From Mycobacterium sp. 141 (GTDB lineage: Bacteria; Actinomycetota; Actinomycetes; Mycobacteriales; Mycobacteriaceae), in contig NZ_KB908256.1 of assembly GCF_000382405.1 (NCBI RefSeq), forward strand, positions 248,001 through 312,000: 64,000 nt of DNA, given 5' to 3'. Shown here one piece after another: positions 36,643-46,183 of the stretch (positions are counted from its first letter, which is position 1; each line of letters opens with the position of its first letter). The position numbers were made by a program, and so were the translations under genes. The notes under the pieces were generated by a model that had not been told where the DNA came from, searched no databases, and worked only from the letters and a program-made list of their open reading frames with translations.

Positions 36643-37737
36643 GTGGTAACCGGATCCTCACAACCGTTCTCGTCCCCTTCTCAGTCCGGCGGAGCGCCCA
36701 CGTGGTCGCGTGTTCTGGGCTGGCTGACCACCGGGCAGAGCCTGCCCAACGGGTATGCGGACTGGGCGATGGATCAGATCATGAAGGGCTCGGCGACCCC
36801 GGCCCAGATCGCCGGTTTCGCGGTGGCCATGAAGATGAAACGGCCGACCTCGTCGGAAGTAGCCGAGTTGGCCGACAACATGCTGTCGCACGCCCGCCTG
36901 GTCCCGACCGACCGCATCGGCACCGAGACCGTGGACATCGTCGGCACCGGCGGCGACGGGGCCAACACGGTGAACCTCTCCACCATGGCGGCCATCGTGG
37001 TGGCAGCCTGCGGTGTGCCGGTCGTCAAGCACGGCAACCGCGCTGCGTCGTCGCTGTCCGGCGGGGCCGACACACTCGAGGCACTCGGGGTGAAGATCGA
37101 TTTGGGTGCGGACGATCTCGCTCGCAGCGTCGCGGAGGTCGGAATCGGCTTCGCGTTCGCGCCCCAATTCCACCCGTCCTATCGGCACGCGTCGGCCGTG
37201 CGCCGTGAGATCGGGGTGCCGACGGTCTTCAACCTGCTTGGGCCGCTGACCAACCCCGCCCGGCCACGGGCAGGCCTGATCGGTTGCGCGTGGGCAGACC
37301 TGGCCGAGGTGATGGCAGGTGTCTTCGCCGCCCGCGGCTCCAGCGTGCTGGTGGTCCACGGCGACGACGGCCTGGACGAGCTCACCACCACGACCACGAG
37401 CACCATCTGGCGCGTGCAGGCCGGCACCGTGGAGCGGCTGACGTTCGACCCCGCCGCGTTCGGTTTCGCACGGGCCGAGATCGGTGAACTGGTCGGTGGT
37501 GATGCCGCCACCAATGCCGCCGAGGCGCGCGCGGTTCTCGGCGGGGCCAAGGGGCCCGTCCGGGATGCCGTGGTGCTCAACGCGGCTGGTGCGATGGTTG
37601 CCCACGCCGGGCTAGCCAGCGACGCCAAGTGGGTGCCCGCGTGGGAGTCCGGCCTGGCGCGTGCTGCCGAGGCCATCGACTCCGGTGCGGCCGAACAACT
37701 GCTCGCGCGTTGGGTGCGGTTCGGTCAGCAACTCTGA
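36643..37737 (+). CDS. trpD: Anthranilate phosphoribosyltransferase
   Basis: TrpD joins anthranilate to PRPP in tryptophan synthesis. The 364-residue protein has the PRPP-binding [35 protein letters not shown], and the metal-binding DDGLDELTT. No other trp gene lies nearby, as in M. tuberculosis. GTG 36643 follows a -10 element. Its last 126 bases overlap the convergent exonuclease gene, so both 3' ends are coding on both strands. Confidence 0.96.
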   Translation: MVTGSSQPFSSPSQSGGAPTWSRVLGWLTTGQSLPNGYADWAMDQIMKGSATPAQIAGFAVAMKMKRPTSSEVAELADNMLSHARLVPTDRIGTETVDIVGTGGDGANTVNLSTMAAIVVAACGVPVVKHGNRAASSLSGGADTLEALGVKIDLGADDLARSVAEVGIGFAFAPQFHPSYRHASAVRREIGVPTVFNLLGPLTNPARPRAGLIGCAWADLAEVMAGVFAARGSSVLVVHGDDGLDELTTTTTSTIWRVQAGTVERLTFDPAAFGFARAEIGELVGGDAATNAAEARAVLGGAKGPVRDAVVLNAAGAMVAHAGLASDAKWVPAWESGLARAAEAIDSGAAEQLLARWVRFGQQL

Positions 37738-39591
37738 GGCCAGCTCTTGCTCGGCGGCCAGCCGGGCCGACCGGGCCGTCGCGGCCCACGCGGCGTAACG
37801 GCCCGCCGATTCCCGTGGCGTCGCATAACCCGGGTCGCAAGCGTCTGAATGCTCCTCGCGTCCGCTGAACCTGGACTGCTCCTCGCGTCCGCTGAACCTG
37901 GACTGCTCCTCGCGTCCGCACCGCACGATCCGCACCCCAGGCTGTGCCAGCCAGCGGGCGATAAGCGCCGTTTCCTCGACGAGCGCACCGCCGAGCGGCC
38001 CGCTGCCCGGCAGCACCACCTGAGCCGCGGCACACAGCGCGTCGACGACCGGCATGGGCGGCACGCCGCGCGCAGCACTACCCGCCGCGGCGAGCTGCCC
38101 GGACCGGATGACCACCAGCTGCCAGCCGCCCCTGCCGTCGCTGCGCGCCGCAACCAATTCGGGCACAGTGGCCAGGGCCCGCAGCCGCTGCCCCTGCCAC
38201 AGCGTCTCGATGGCGACCGCGGCGTGATCACGCATCCGGGCCGCGGTCTCGTAGCGGTTGGCTGTGGCGAGCTCGTCGATATGGGCCAGTACGGCCGTCA
38301 GCGGCGCGCTGTCGACACCGTCGATCAGGGCGGTGGCCCGCTCGAGTGCAGTGGCGTACGTCGCCGCGTCGGCGCCATCGCGTGCGGGGCAGGGTGACAG
38401 CTCGCGTTCCGGGCAGCGGTGTAGTGCCGTGGCACCGAAGCGGGGGGTGCAGGTCCGGATCCCGGTGAACCGGGCCAGCAGCTCGCCCGTCAGGACTGCG
38501 TCGGAACGGGCCGAGAACGGCCCGACGGCGGTGCGGAACCTGGATGATCGCACCGCCGTGTCTGATTGTGGTGCCCGCACCACGGTGAAGCGCGGGAAGG
38601 CCTCGTCGGTGAGCGCCACCCACCACCATCGCTGCGGAAACTTGGACCGGCGATTGTAGGGCGGCGCGTGGGCGGCCAGCAGCCGCAGCTCACGGACGCC
38701 GGCCTCGAGCTCGTGCGCGCACTCGACGTGGTCGACCCTGCGGGCCAGCGACGTCATCTCCCTCATCCGGGCCCGGGGATCGGCGCCGGTGAAGTATTGC
38801 CGGACGCGACGACGCAGGTCGACGGCGGTGCCGACATAGAGCACCTCGTCGGACGGCCCGCGGAACAGATACACCCCGGGCCGGTTCGGCAGCCGGTCGG
38901 CCAGTGCCCGGTTGCGACGCTGGGCCGGTGTGGTGTTCGGCAGATACGACCGCAGATCGGCGTAGGTGTGTATGCCCTGATTGCCGACCCGCTCGATCAG
39001 GCCGTGCAGCACGTCCACGGTGGCCCTGGCATCGTCGAGGGCGCGGTGGGTCGGCGTGGTCGACGCTCTGAACAGCTGGGCCAGCGCCGCCAGCCGGACG
39101 CTGGGTGCCTCGTCGCGGGTGAGGACCCGCCGGGCCAGGCGCACCGTGCACAGCACCGGTGGACGCGGCCACGGCAACTGGGCCCGCTGCGCCGCCGCGC
39201 GCAGGAAGCCGATGTCGAAACCGGCGTTGTGGGCCACCAACACTGCGCCCCTGGAGAATTCGAGGAAGGCCGGCAGAACGCTGTCGATTCTGGGCGCATC
39301 ACAGACCATCGCCGATGTGATGCCGGTCAGTTCGACGATCTGGGGCGGGATGGCCCGGCCGGGGTCGACGAGTGTGGCCAGCTCGCCGAGCACTTCGCCC
39401 CCGCGCACCTTGACCGCGCCGATCTCGGTGATGGCGTCGTAGCCGCCACCCGGCTGCGTCGCCGTGGCGCGCCCGCCGGTGGTCTCCAAGTCGACCACCA
39501 CGAAGGTGGTGTCGGCGAGACTGACTGCCTCCAGCTCGTTCTCGAAGTCCAACGGCAGCTGTCCGGTGTCGGCGACGCGACGTTGACCCAT
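37612..39591 (-). CDS. DEDDh exonuclease fused to a UvrC-like GIY-YIG domain (Rv2191 type)
   Basis: The 659-residue protein begins with a DNA polymerase III epsilon-like 3'-5' exonuclease: [23 protein letters not shown], and [14 protein letters not shown] with the DEDDh residues. It continues with a GIY-YIG nuclease domain, [20 protein letters not shown], as in UvrC, and a UvrC-like middle. It is likely a DNA repair protein related to Cho/UvrC-type incision enzymes. ATG 39591 ([10 protein letters not shown]) is the likely start. Near the C-terminus a 27-bp tandem repeat adds a nine-residue repeat (GREEQSRFS), and the tail overlaps trpD by 126 bases. Confidence 0.9.
   Translation of the reverse strand: MGQRRVADTGQLPLDFENELEAVSLADTTFVVVDLETTGGRATATQPGGGYDAITEIGAVKVRGGEVLGELATLVDPGRAIPPQIVELTGITSAMVCDAPRIDSVLPAFLEFSRGAVLVAHNAGFDIGFLRAAAQRAQLPWPRPPVLCTVRLARRVLTRDEAPSVRLAALAQLFRASTTPTHRALDDARATVDVLHGLIERVGNQGIHTYADLRSYLPNTTPAQRRNRALADRLPNRPGVYLFRGPSDEVLYVGTAVDLRRRVRQYFTGADPRARMREMTSLARRVDHVECAHELEAGVRELRLLAAHAPPYNRRSKFPQRWWWVALTDEAFPRFTVVRAPQSDTAVRSSRFRTAVGPFSARSDAVLTGELLARFTGIRTCTPRFGATALHRCPERELSPCPARDGADAATYATALERATALIDGVDSAPLTAVLAHIDELATANRYETAARMRDHAAVAIETLWQGQRLRALATVPELVAARSDGRGGWQLVVIRSGQLAAAGSAARGVPPMPVVDALCAAAQVVLPGSGPLGGALVEETALIARWLAQPGVRIVRCGREEQSRFSGREEQSRFSGREEHSDACDPGYATPRESAGRYAAWAATARSARLAAEQELASELLTEPHPTREQLFGRTGVDGLGSTRQAGLPRGHPLGVAG
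37850..37919. repeat. 27-bp in-frame tandem repeat, 2.6 copies
   Basis: Units 37850-37876 and 37877-37903 are identical, followed by a 16-base partial copy. The unit is nine codons of the Rv2191-type gene, so copy number can change without a frameshift. The core ACGCGAGGAGCA also occurs inside pepB. Confidence 0.85.
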
Positions 39592-39633
39592 GGCACAGAC
39601 GGTAGGCACGACCACCGACAGCGTGGTGCCCGC

Positions 39634-39747
39634 GCGCTACTTGCGGGCTTGTCGCTCCAATCCGCTGCGCTACTTGTCGGGCTTGTCGCTCCAATCCGCT
39701 GCGCTACTTGCGGGCTTGTCGCTCCAATCTGCTGCGCTACTTGTCGG
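39634..39747. repeat. 33/34-bp tandem repeat, 3.4 copies, upstream of the Rv2191-type gene
   Basis: Units 39634-39666 (33), 39667-39700 (34) and 39701-39733 (33) differ mainly by TTGCGGGC against TTGTCGGGC, which alternate, and a partial fourth unit follows. It fills most of the 203-base gap between the exonuclease start and the small cysteine-rich gene, and lies where the promoter of the exonuclease gene should be. Confidence 0.85.
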
Positions 39748-39794
39748 TACCCGCCGATACGGTGCGGCCAACACCGATCGAGAGGACGGTCAAC

Positions 39795-40037
39795 ATGACA
39801 CATGCGCACCAGCCCGGCAGGTCAGCACCTGACGTCGACAGCGTGACCATCGACTGCGACGACTGCGCGGTCCGCGGTCCCGGTTGTGAGGACTGCGTTG
39901 TCAGTGTGTTGCTCGGCGTGCCCGAAACGTTGCTGGACGACGAGCGGCGGGCGCTGGAGGTGCTGGCTGACGTGGGATTGGCACCGCGATTGAGGCTTGT
40001 TCCGATTCACCGAAACGGGACGCCCGGGGTCGCCTGA
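39795..40037 (+). CDS. Small cysteine-motif protein of unknown function
   Basis: This 80-residue protein has two CxxC pairs (Cys21, 24, 31, 34; CDDCAVRGPGCEDC), followed by VSVLLGVPETLLDDERRALEVLADVGLAPRLRLVP. The spacing suggests a small zinc- or metal-binding or redox protein. I believe similar small proteins precede the NlpC/P60 gene in other mycobacteria, but cannot confirm this. ATG 39795 gives the whole conserved-looking sequence; no strong Shine-Dalgarno is seen apart from a weak GAGGACGG. The coding pattern is GC3-rich and ends 172 bases before the next gene. Confidence 0.75.
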   Translation: MTHAHQPGRSAPDVDSVTIDCDDCAVRGPGCEDCVVSVLLGVPETLLDDERRALEVLADVGLAPRLRLVPIHRNGTPGVA

Positions 40038-40209
40038 CGACACGCACCGCCCGGCGCACAGGAAAATATTCCTCTGAGGCTGTTAGATTTGCATGTCCCG
40101 TCGGGGGATTTATATCTCTTGTGGACAAGACCGATACCGTTTCGTAACCTATCTGAGACCTAAGAGCAGTTCGAGGCGGCTCGCTAACGCCAGTTGTGAG
40201 GACGAAAAC
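40038..40209. promoter_or_regulatory. AT-richer promoter/leader of the NlpC/P60 gene
   Basis: These 172 bases hold no gene. They are clearly more AT-rich than their surroundings, including an AAATATT run near 40063 and TTTATATC near 40110. A single CGTAAC lies near 40144. I looked for a ydaO-type (c-di-AMP) riboswitch and did not see its conserved blocks. A promoter with a long leader is likely. Confidence 0.45.
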
Positions 40210-41352
40210 TTGAGGCACGACCGCGCGCACCGGCCCACAAGTCGTGTCAGGCGACCCGTTGCAGGCGCAATCGTGGGCTTGACCGTATTTACCGGCCTGC
40301 TCGCCGGCACCGCGCAGGCCGACCCTGCGCAGGATGCTCTGGCAAAGCTCAATGAGTTATCCAGGCAGGCGGAGCAGACTACCGAGGCGATGCACTCGGC
40401 AGAGATCGACCTGAGTAAAAAGGTTGCCGCACAAGAGGCTGCGGATAAGCAACATGCTGACGACGTTGCGGCCGTGGACACTTCCAAGGCGCAGCTGGCA
40501 ACCTTTCAGACGGCAGTCGACAAGGTGGCTGCCGCCCAGTACATGGGTGGCCGGACGTCAGGCTTCGACGCGATGCTGACCGCCGATTCGCCGCAGCAGC
40601 TGATCGATCAGCTCGCCGTGCAACGGGTGATGGCCGCCGAGATGGCCGGGCAGATGCAGAACTACCGCGAGGTGGGGACGAAGGCCGCCGCCGCCGAGGC
40701 AGCGTCGGCCAAATCGGCCGCTGACGCCAAGACCGCGGCTGAGCAGGCCGCCGCGGTGCGCGCCGACTTGCAATCCAAGCAAAGCCGGTTGCAGGTGCAG
40801 ATCGCCATCGTCAAGTCGCAGTACCAGGCCCTTACGCCCGGGCAGCGCGAGGCGCTCGCAGCTACCCCGCCCGCACCGGTGGCCCCGCCGCCACCAGCTC
40901 CTGAGGCATTACCGCCCGCTCAGGATCCCAGTATTCAGGCCTCGGCGCCCGACGGGATTCCGCCCGGCGACGTAGCACCGCCGGAGGCCGCGACTCCCGG
41001 CGGCAACGGGCATTCGGCAACCGTCATCCAGGCCGCGCTGAGCCGTATCGGCTCACCGTATTCCTGGGGCGCGGCCGGTCCCGGTTCGTTCGACTGCTCG
41101 GGTCTGGTGATGTGGTCGTTCCAGCAGGCCGGCATCTCATTGCCGCATTCCAGCCAAGCCCTGGCCGCGGGCGGGCAGCCGGTGTCGATGGACCAGATCC
41201 AGCCCGGTGACCTGGTCACGTACTACTCGGACGCTTCGCATGTCGGCATCTATATCGGTGACGGAATGATGGTGCACGCGTCGACTTACGGCACCCCCGT
41301 TCGGGTCGCCCCGGTCAACAATGCGCCGATCTACGACATTCGCCGGTACTGA
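40210..41352 (+). CDS. Secreted NlpC/P60 peptidoglycan endopeptidase with coiled coil (Rv2190c type)
   Basis: The enzyme cleaves peptidoglycan stem peptides. The 380-residue precursor has a signal peptide ending near residue 37 (GTAQA) and a long Ala/Gln/Lys coiled coil (about 40-220). A Pro-rich linker follows, then an NlpC/P60 domain with Cys296 in FDCSGLVMW and His344 in SHVGIYIGDG. I chose TTG 40210 because GAGGA lies seven bases upstream and it gives a proper signal peptide; longer reading frames lack one. In M. tuberculosis the homologue affects growth and lipid content. The end overlaps the next gene by 32 bases. Confidence 0.9.
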   Translation: MRHDRAHRPTSRVRRPVAGAIVGLTVFTGLLAGTAQADPAQDALAKLNELSRQAEQTTEAMHSAEIDLSKKVAAQEAADKQHADDVAAVDTSKAQLATFQTAVDKVAAAQYMGGRTSGFDAMLTADSPQQLIDQLAVQRVMAAEMAGQMQNYREVGTKAAAAEAASAKSAADAKTAAEQAAAVRADLQSKQSRLQVQIAIVKSQYQALTPGQREALAATPPAPVAPPPPAPEALPPAQDPSIQASAPDGIPPGDVAPPEAATPGGNGHSATVIQAALSRIGSPYSWGAAGPGSFDCSGLVMWSFQQAGISLPHSSQALAAGGQPVSMDQIQPGDLVTYYSDASHVGIYIGDGMMVHASTYGTPVRVAPVNNAPIYDIRRY

Positions 41353-42190
41353 CCTGTCCTTCTCTCGCTCGGTACTGGGCACCGCGCTACTGGTCGAACT
41401 GGTCGCCGCGGCCGCGGTGATCTGGTCGGCTGCGCCGCCCGCCCACTCTCCGCCGGTCGCGCAGTCGGCTCAGGCTGTGGTGAACATGTCTCCTACGGTC
41501 AGCGTCCCCCAGCCGGTGACGTCGGTGGTCCTGCCGGACGGCCGCACCGCACAGTTGCTCGGACTGGGTGGAGAACGCACCGCGAAGCTGCTGGGCCGCT
41601 TGGACACCGAGCTGGGTACCGCTGTGGCGGTGGTAACTGCGTTCTGGGGAGCCGATTGGCCGCACGACATCGTCATCGTCGTCGCCGGATCCGACGACGA
41701 GTTCCGCGTACTGGCCGGCGGTGCCGCAGACATCGCCGCGACCACCACAGCCCAGCGCATCATGTTCGCCCCGGAGGCTGCCAATATGAGCCCGTCCGCG
41801 TTACGAATCGTGCTGCGCCACGAGCTGTTCCACTACGCGGCCCGGGCACGGACCGCGGCCGATGCGCCGCGTTGGCTCACCGAGGGCGTCGCCGACTATG
41901 TCGGCCGCCCCGCCGAGGCCCTCCCGGGCCCGGCACGTGCTGCCGAGCTGGCCAAGTTGCCCACAGACGCCGAACTGGACTCGATCGGTGCCGATCGATC
42001 GCTGGCGTACGACCGGGCCTGGTGGTTCAGCCGCTACGTGGCCGACCGTTACGGCCCCGATGCGCTGCGCGAACTCTATTTGCGCGCCTGCGGATTCGGT
42101 CACCCCGATGTGGCCGCCGCGGTCCGTGAAGTGCTGGGAAGCGATCTCACGGAGGTAGTCGCCGGCTGGCGGCGATGGCTGAGCCGCTAA
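41321..42190 (+). CDS. Membrane-anchored zinc-peptidase-like protein (Rv2189c type)
   Basis: The 289-residue protein has an N-terminal signal or anchor segment (GTALLVELVAAAAVIWS) and an exported domain with HELFH at 167-171 (HExxH zinc motif). Downstream is WLTEGVADYVG, whose Glu could be the third ligand, as in peptidase-MA-like proteins. Proteolysis is plausible but unproven. ATG 41321 overlaps the upstream gene by 32 bases; no other good start precedes the hydrophobic segment. Its position after the NlpC/P60 gene suggests a role at the cell wall. pimB' follows by 31 bases. Confidence 0.8.
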   Translation: MRRSTTFAGTDLSFSRSVLGTALLVELVAAAAVIWSAAPPAHSPPVAQSAQAVVNMSPTVSVPQPVTSVVLPDGRTAQLLGLGGERTAKLLGRLDTELGTAVAVVTAFWGADWPHDIVIVVAGSDDEFRVLAGGAADIAATTTAQRIMFAPEAANMSPSALRIVLRHELFHYAARARTAADAPRWLTEGVADYVGRPAEALPGPARAAELAKLPTDAELDSIGADRSLAYDRAWWFSRYVADRYGPDALRELYLRACGFGHPDVAAAVREVLGSDLTEVVAGWRRWLSR

Positions 42191-42221
42191 CCTGAACGCC
42201 AATGGGTAAGGTAACGGCGCA

Positions 42222-43358
42222 GTGACGCGGGTTCTGTTGGTCACCAACGATTTTCCGCCACGTCGCGGTGGTATCCAGTCGTATCTCCAGGCGTTCGCCG
42301 AGCAGTTGGTGAGCTCGGGTGAGCATCGGTTGACGGTGTACGCGCCGAAGTGGAAAGGCGCCGAGACCTATGACAACACGGCGTCTGGTTACCACGTGGT
42401 GCGGCATCCCACCACGCTGATGATCCCCGAACCGACCGTTGCCACGCGGATGTGCCGGCTCATCGGCGAACACGACATCGATACCGTGTGGTTCGGCGCA
42501 GCCGCGCCGCTGGCTTTGCTCGGACCGTTGGCGCGGCGGGCCGGGGCGAGCCGGGTGGTCGCAAGCACCCACGGTCACGAGGTGGGCTGGTCGATGCTGC
42601 CGGTGGCCCGCAGCGCGTTGCGCCGCATCGGCGACGACGCCGACGTCGTGACGTTCGTCAGCCACTACACGCGGGGACGGTTCGCCTCGGCGTTTGGACC
42701 CCGTGCCGCCCTCGAACACCTGCCGCCCGGCGTGGACACCGACCGGTTCCAACCCGACGAGGCGGCCCGCGCCGAAATGCGCAAGCGTTACGGCCTGGGC
42801 GGCAGCCCGGTGGTGGTGTGCCTGTCGCGATTGGTGCCGCGCAAGGGGCAGGACATGTTGATCCGGGCGCTGCCGGCGATCCGGCAGCGCGTGCCCGGCA
42901 CTATTTTGGTTGTCGTCGGCGGCGGACCGTATCTGGACAAGCTCAAGCAGCTCGCACACCGCTGCTGCGTCGTCGAGCATGTGGTGTTTACCGGCGGGGT
43001 GCCGGGCGACGAACTGCCCGCACACCACGCGATGGCGGACGTGTTCGCGATGCCGTGCCGCACGCGGGGTGCCGGGCTGGACGTCGAGGGTCTCGGCATC
43101 GTCTATCTGGAGGCATCGGCCAGTGGCGTGCCCGTGGTGGCGGGAACCTCCGGCGGGGCACCGGAAACCGTTCTCGACGGGCAGACCGGCACCATCGTCG
43201 ACGGCACCGACGTCACCGCGATCGCCACCGCGGTCGGTGATTTGCTGGTAGACCCGGGGCGGGCTGCCGCCATGGGCGTGGCGGGCCGACACTGGGTCGT
43301 GGACAACTGGCAGTGGCGGGCCAAGGGGACGCGCCTCGCCGAGCTGCTGACCGGCTGA
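42222..43358 (+). CDS. pimB: GDP-mannose-dependent phosphatidylinositol-monomannoside mannosyltransferase PimB'
   Basis: PimB' adds the second mannose to phosphatidylinositol mannoside on the cytoplasmic face, the base of PIM, LM and LAM. The 378-residue protein has a GT-B fold of family GT4. The N-terminal domain has TNDFPPRRGGIQSY, and the C-terminal domain has LSRLVPRKGQDMLI and EGLGIVYLEASASG, whose glutamates bind the nucleotide sugar. GTG 42222 begins MTRVLLVTNDFPP. It converges on fadD15. It works upstream of MptA and MptC, also encoded in this window. Confidence 0.94.
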   Translation: MTRVLLVTNDFPPRRGGIQSYLQAFAEQLVSSGEHRLTVYAPKWKGAETYDNTASGYHVVRHPTTLMIPEPTVATRMCRLIGEHDIDTVWFGAAAPLALLGPLARRAGASRVVASTHGHEVGWSMLPVARSALRRIGDDADVVTFVSHYTRGRFASAFGPRAALEHLPPGVDTDRFQPDEAARAEMRKRYGLGGSPVVVCLSRLVPRKGQDMLIRALPAIRQRVPGTILVVVGGGPYLDKLKQLAHRCCVVEHVVFTGGVPGDELPAHHAMADVFAMPCRTRGAGLDVEGLGIVYLEASASGVPVVAGTSGGAPETVLDGQTGTIVDGTDVTAIATAVGDLLVDPGRAAAMGVAGRHWVVDNWQWRAKGTRLAELLTG

Positions 43359-43380
43359 GCCGATTACCGCCCGCGGCGCC

Positions 43381-45177
43381 TCAGCTGTAGAGCGCCGCGA
43401 TCTCGTCGGCGAACTTCTCCGCGACCACCTTGCGCTTGACCTTCAGCGTCGGCGTCAGCTCGCCGGTTTCCTCGGTGAAGTCCACCGGCAGGATGCGGAA
43501 CTTGCGGATGGCCTCGGCCTTGGACACCGCCTCGTCGGCCTCCTTGACCGCCAGGTCAACCTCGGCAACCAGATCTGGGTCGTCGGTCAGGTCGGCCACG
43601 GTTGCCGCGGCGTCCTTGCCGTTGTGGTGCTTCCAGCTCTCGAACGCCTCCGGGTCGATGGTGATCAGCGCGGCGATGAAGGGCTGCTGGTCACCGACGC
43701 ACATGGCCTGGCTGATCAGCGGGTGCGCCCGCAGGCGGTCCTCGAGAACGGCGGGAGCGACATTCTTGCCGCCCGCGGTGACGATGATCTCTTTCTTGCG
43801 GCCCACGATGGTCAGGAAGCCGTCGTCGTCGATGGAGCCGAGATCGCCCGTGTGGAACCAGCCGTCGTGGATGGCCTCGGCCGTGGCCTTCTCGTTGTTC
43901 CAGTAACCGTTGAACACCACGCCGCCCCTGACCAGCACCTCGCCGTCATCGGCGAGCCGCATGCTGTTGCCGGACAACAACTTTCCGACCGATCCGACCC
44001 TGAGCGCACCGACCTGGTTGACGGTGATGGCCGCGCTGGTCTCGGTCAACCCGTAGCCCTCGTAGATGGTCAGGCCGACGCCGCGGTAGAAGTGCCCGAG
44101 TCGCGCGCCCAGCGGTGCGCCACCGGAGATCGAGGCGCGGCAGTTTCCGCCCAGCGCCGCCCGCAGCTTGCCGTACACCAGCTTGTCGAACAGCGCGTGC
44201 TTGAGCTTCAACAAGAGGTCAGGCCCACCGTGATCCTGGGCCTGGCTGTATTCGATCGCGGTGGCCACGGCCTGGTCGAAGATCCAGCCCTTGCCGTCGT
44301 TGCGGGCATTCTGCTCGGCGGTGTTGTACACCTTCTCGAACACTCGCGGCACCGACACCACCAGCGTCGGCTTGAACACCCCGAACATCGGGACCAGGTT
44401 CTTGATGTCGCTGCTGAACCCGAGCGCCACCTTGTTGGTGAACGCGGCGACGGTGATCGCCCGCGACAGCACATGGGCCAGCGGCAGGAACACCAGCATC
44501 CGTTCGCCCTTGGTCAACAGGGCCGGGAACGCAGCCTTGGCGCCGTGGATCTCGGAGAGCAGGTTGGCGTGGGTGAGCTCGCAGCCCTTGGGCAGACCGG
44601 TGGTACCCGACGTGTAGATCAGTGTGGCCGGGTCGGACGATTTGACCGCGGCGAGACGTGCTTCGAATTCGCTGGGGTCGACGGAGGTGCCCGCTTCAGC
44701 CAGTCCGTCGAGTGCGGCGGGGCCGGTACCCGCGATGCGCAGCACCTTGCGCACGGTGGGCACCTGATCATGTAACTGCTCGACGCGTTCGGCGTGCGCG
44801 TCGGTTTCGGCGATCACCAGTACCGCCGAGGAGTTGTCCAGTACGTGGCGGATCTGCTCGGCCGCCGAGGTCTCGTAGATCGGCACCGTGACCGCGCCGA
44901 TGGACAAGATGGCGAAGTCGATGATCGGCCACTCGTAACGGGTCGCGGACAGGATCGCGACCCGGTCGCCGGGCTGCACCCCTTCGGCGATCAAACCCAA
45001 AGCAGTCGAACGGATCTGCGCCGCGGCCTGGGCACACGTGACATCGGTCCACGCGCCGTCGACCAGACGCTGGAAAATGACGTAGCCGGGATCGTCGCGC
45101 TCGTGGGTGTAGACGGCATCGACGACCGTGTCATGCTCGCCGATCTGGAACGATGCCGGAACGCTGTACTCACGCAC
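43381..45177 (-). CDS. fadD15: Long-chain fatty-acid-CoA ligase
   Basis: FadD15 activates fatty acids as acyl-CoA through an acyl-adenylate. The 598-residue protein has the AMP-binding signature [18 protein letters not shown], the GYGLTETSA motif and the C-terminal hinge with [17 protein letters not shown]. It belongs to the AMP-forming group like mammalian ACSL enzymes, with [14 protein letters not shown] near the C-terminus. GTG 45177 follows AAGGGG at eight bases. Neighbouring envelope genes suggest a lipid-supply role, but the substrate range is not readable from sequence. Confidence 0.94.
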   Translation of the reverse strand: MREYSVPASFQIGEHDTVVDAVYTHERDDPGYVIFQRLVDGAWTDVTCAQAAAQIRSTALGLIAEGVQPGDRVAILSATRYEWPIIDFAILSIGAVTVPIYETSAAEQIRHVLDNSSAVLVIAETDAHAERVEQLHDQVPTVRKVLRIAGTGPAALDGLAEAGTSVDPSEFEARLAAVKSSDPATLIYTSGTTGLPKGCELTHANLLSEIHGAKAAFPALLTKGERMLVFLPLAHVLSRAITVAAFTNKVALGFSSDIKNLVPMFGVFKPTLVVSVPRVFEKVYNTAEQNARNDGKGWIFDQAVATAIEYSQAQDHGGPDLLLKLKHALFDKLVYGKLRAALGGNCRASISGGAPLGARLGHFYRGVGLTIYEGYGLTETSAAITVNQVGALRVGSVGKLLSGNSMRLADDGEVLVRGGVVFNGYWNNEKATAEAIHDGWFHTGDLGSIDDDGFLTIVGRKKEIIVTAGGKNVAPAVLEDRLRAHPLISQAMCVGDQQPFIAALITIDPEAFESWKHHNGKDAAATVADLTDDPDLVAEVDLAVKEADEAVSKAEAIRKFRILPVDFTEETGELTPTLKVKRKVVAEKFADEIAALYS

Positions 45178-45275
45178 GATCTGGGCCCCTTAGTCGCCGA
45201 TGGCGGAACTTCCGCGCGCCAAGCCTAGTCGGCCGCGTGGATCACCCGGCAGCGCATGTGTGAAGCTAGTTACTC

Positions 45276-45665
45276 ATGAACAGCGTCCAGATCGCGGATG
45301 AGACCTTCATTTGCGCCGATCCCGCCGATGTCGGGCGTGCCGTGGCGGATGCCGTCGCCTGGGGGCGCTGGTGGCCGGACTTGCAGCTGACGGTCATCGA
45401 GGACCGGGCCGAGAAAGGACAGCGCTGGACCGTGGCCGGCGCCCTCACCGGCACCATGGAAGTCTGGCTCGAAGAGGTGCTCGACGGGGTGATCCTGCAT
45501 TACTTCCTGCATGCTGAACCGGCGGGCGCCGCGGCATGGGAGCTGGCCAAGATGGATCTGGCCAAGATGAATCATCAGCGCCGGGTGGCGGGCAAGGTGA
45601 TGGCGTTCGAGATCAAGCAGCGGCTGGAGGCATCCCGGCCGATCGGGGTTCCCCGCCTGGCCTGA
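45276..45665 (+). CDS. SRPBCC/polyketide-cyclase-like protein (Rv2186c type)
   Basis: The 129-residue protein looks like a START/SRPBCC-fold small protein. It starts with a beta strand and helix (QIADETFICADPADVGRAVAD), then WGRWWPDLQLTVIEDRAEKG, and ends with a long C-terminal helix, the usual lipid-cavity lid. The length equals M. tuberculosis Rv2186c. The next gene has the same fold, so they may be diverged duplicates. The ligand is unknown. It is divergent from fadD15; the 98-base gap between them is the shared promoter. Confidence 0.85.
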   Translation: MNSVQIADETFICADPADVGRAVADAVAWGRWWPDLQLTVIEDRAEKGQRWTVAGALTGTMEVWLEEVLDGVILHYFLHAEPAGAAAWELAKMDLAKMNHQRRVAGKVMAFEIKQRLEASRPIGVPRLA

Positions 45666-45744
45666 CAATGGGTCGCAGGCGATTCGGGGGAGTAGATTTC
45701 TCCGCGAGGGCGGTAGCTCCGTGTGGCGGGCAGAAGGGCGTGCA

Positions 45745-46182
45745 GTGGCCGACAAGACGGCGCAGACCATCTATATAGAGGCCGATCCATCGACGGTGAT
45801 CGACGTCATCGCCGATATCGAGTCTTATCCGGAGTGGGTGGCCGAATACAAAGAGACCGAAGTTCTCGAGGTCTATGAGAACGGCCTGCCGAAAAAGGCC
45901 CGGCTGGTACTCGATGCGGCGGTGCTCAAGGACACCATGGTGTTGTCCTACGTGTGGCCCGCTGACCGCAAGTCGGTGAGCTGGACGTTGGAATCGAGTT
46001 CGTTGCTGCGTGCGCTGGAGGGCACATACCGCGTGGCGTCCAAGGGATCCGGCACGGACGTCACCTACGAACTGTCGGTCGATCTGGTCATCCCGATGAT
46101 CGGGCTGCTCAAGCGGAAGGCCGAACGTCGGCTCACCGACACCGCGCTGAAAGACCTCAAGAAGCGAGTCGAGGTGCACTGA
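45745..46182 (+). CDS. SRPBCC-fold lipid-transfer-like protein (Rv2185c type)
   Basis: The 145-residue protein is a typical coenzyme Q-binding/START-like domain: IEADPSTVIDVIADIESYPEWV opens it and the C-terminal helix LLKRKAERRLTDTALKDLKKRV closes it. Mycobacteria carry several such proteins of unknown ligand. I chose GTG 45745 (MADKTAQTIY), which matches the M. tuberculosis start; GTG 45721 adds eight non-conserved residues. It is the first of a tight run with the ATPase, the cysteine-motif protein and the acyltransferase, so lipid handling is plausible. Confidence 0.88.
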   Translation: MADKTAQTIYIEADPSTVIDVIADIESYPEWVAEYKETEVLEVYENGLPKKARLVLDAAVLKDTMVLSYVWPADRKSVSWTLESSSLLRALEGTYRVASKGSGTDVTYELSVDLVIPMIGLLKRKAERRLTDTALKDLKKRVEVH

Positions 46183-46183
46183 C

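Noticed and set aside
39634..39747. Possible CRISPR array
   Set aside because: Units are directly adjacent with no unique spacers, and there are no cas genes nearby.
40038..40209. Possible c-di-AMP (ydaO) riboswitch before the NlpC/P60 gene
   Set aside because: Such elements occur before some actinobacterial wall-hydrolase genes, but I could not find the conserved blocks in this leader.
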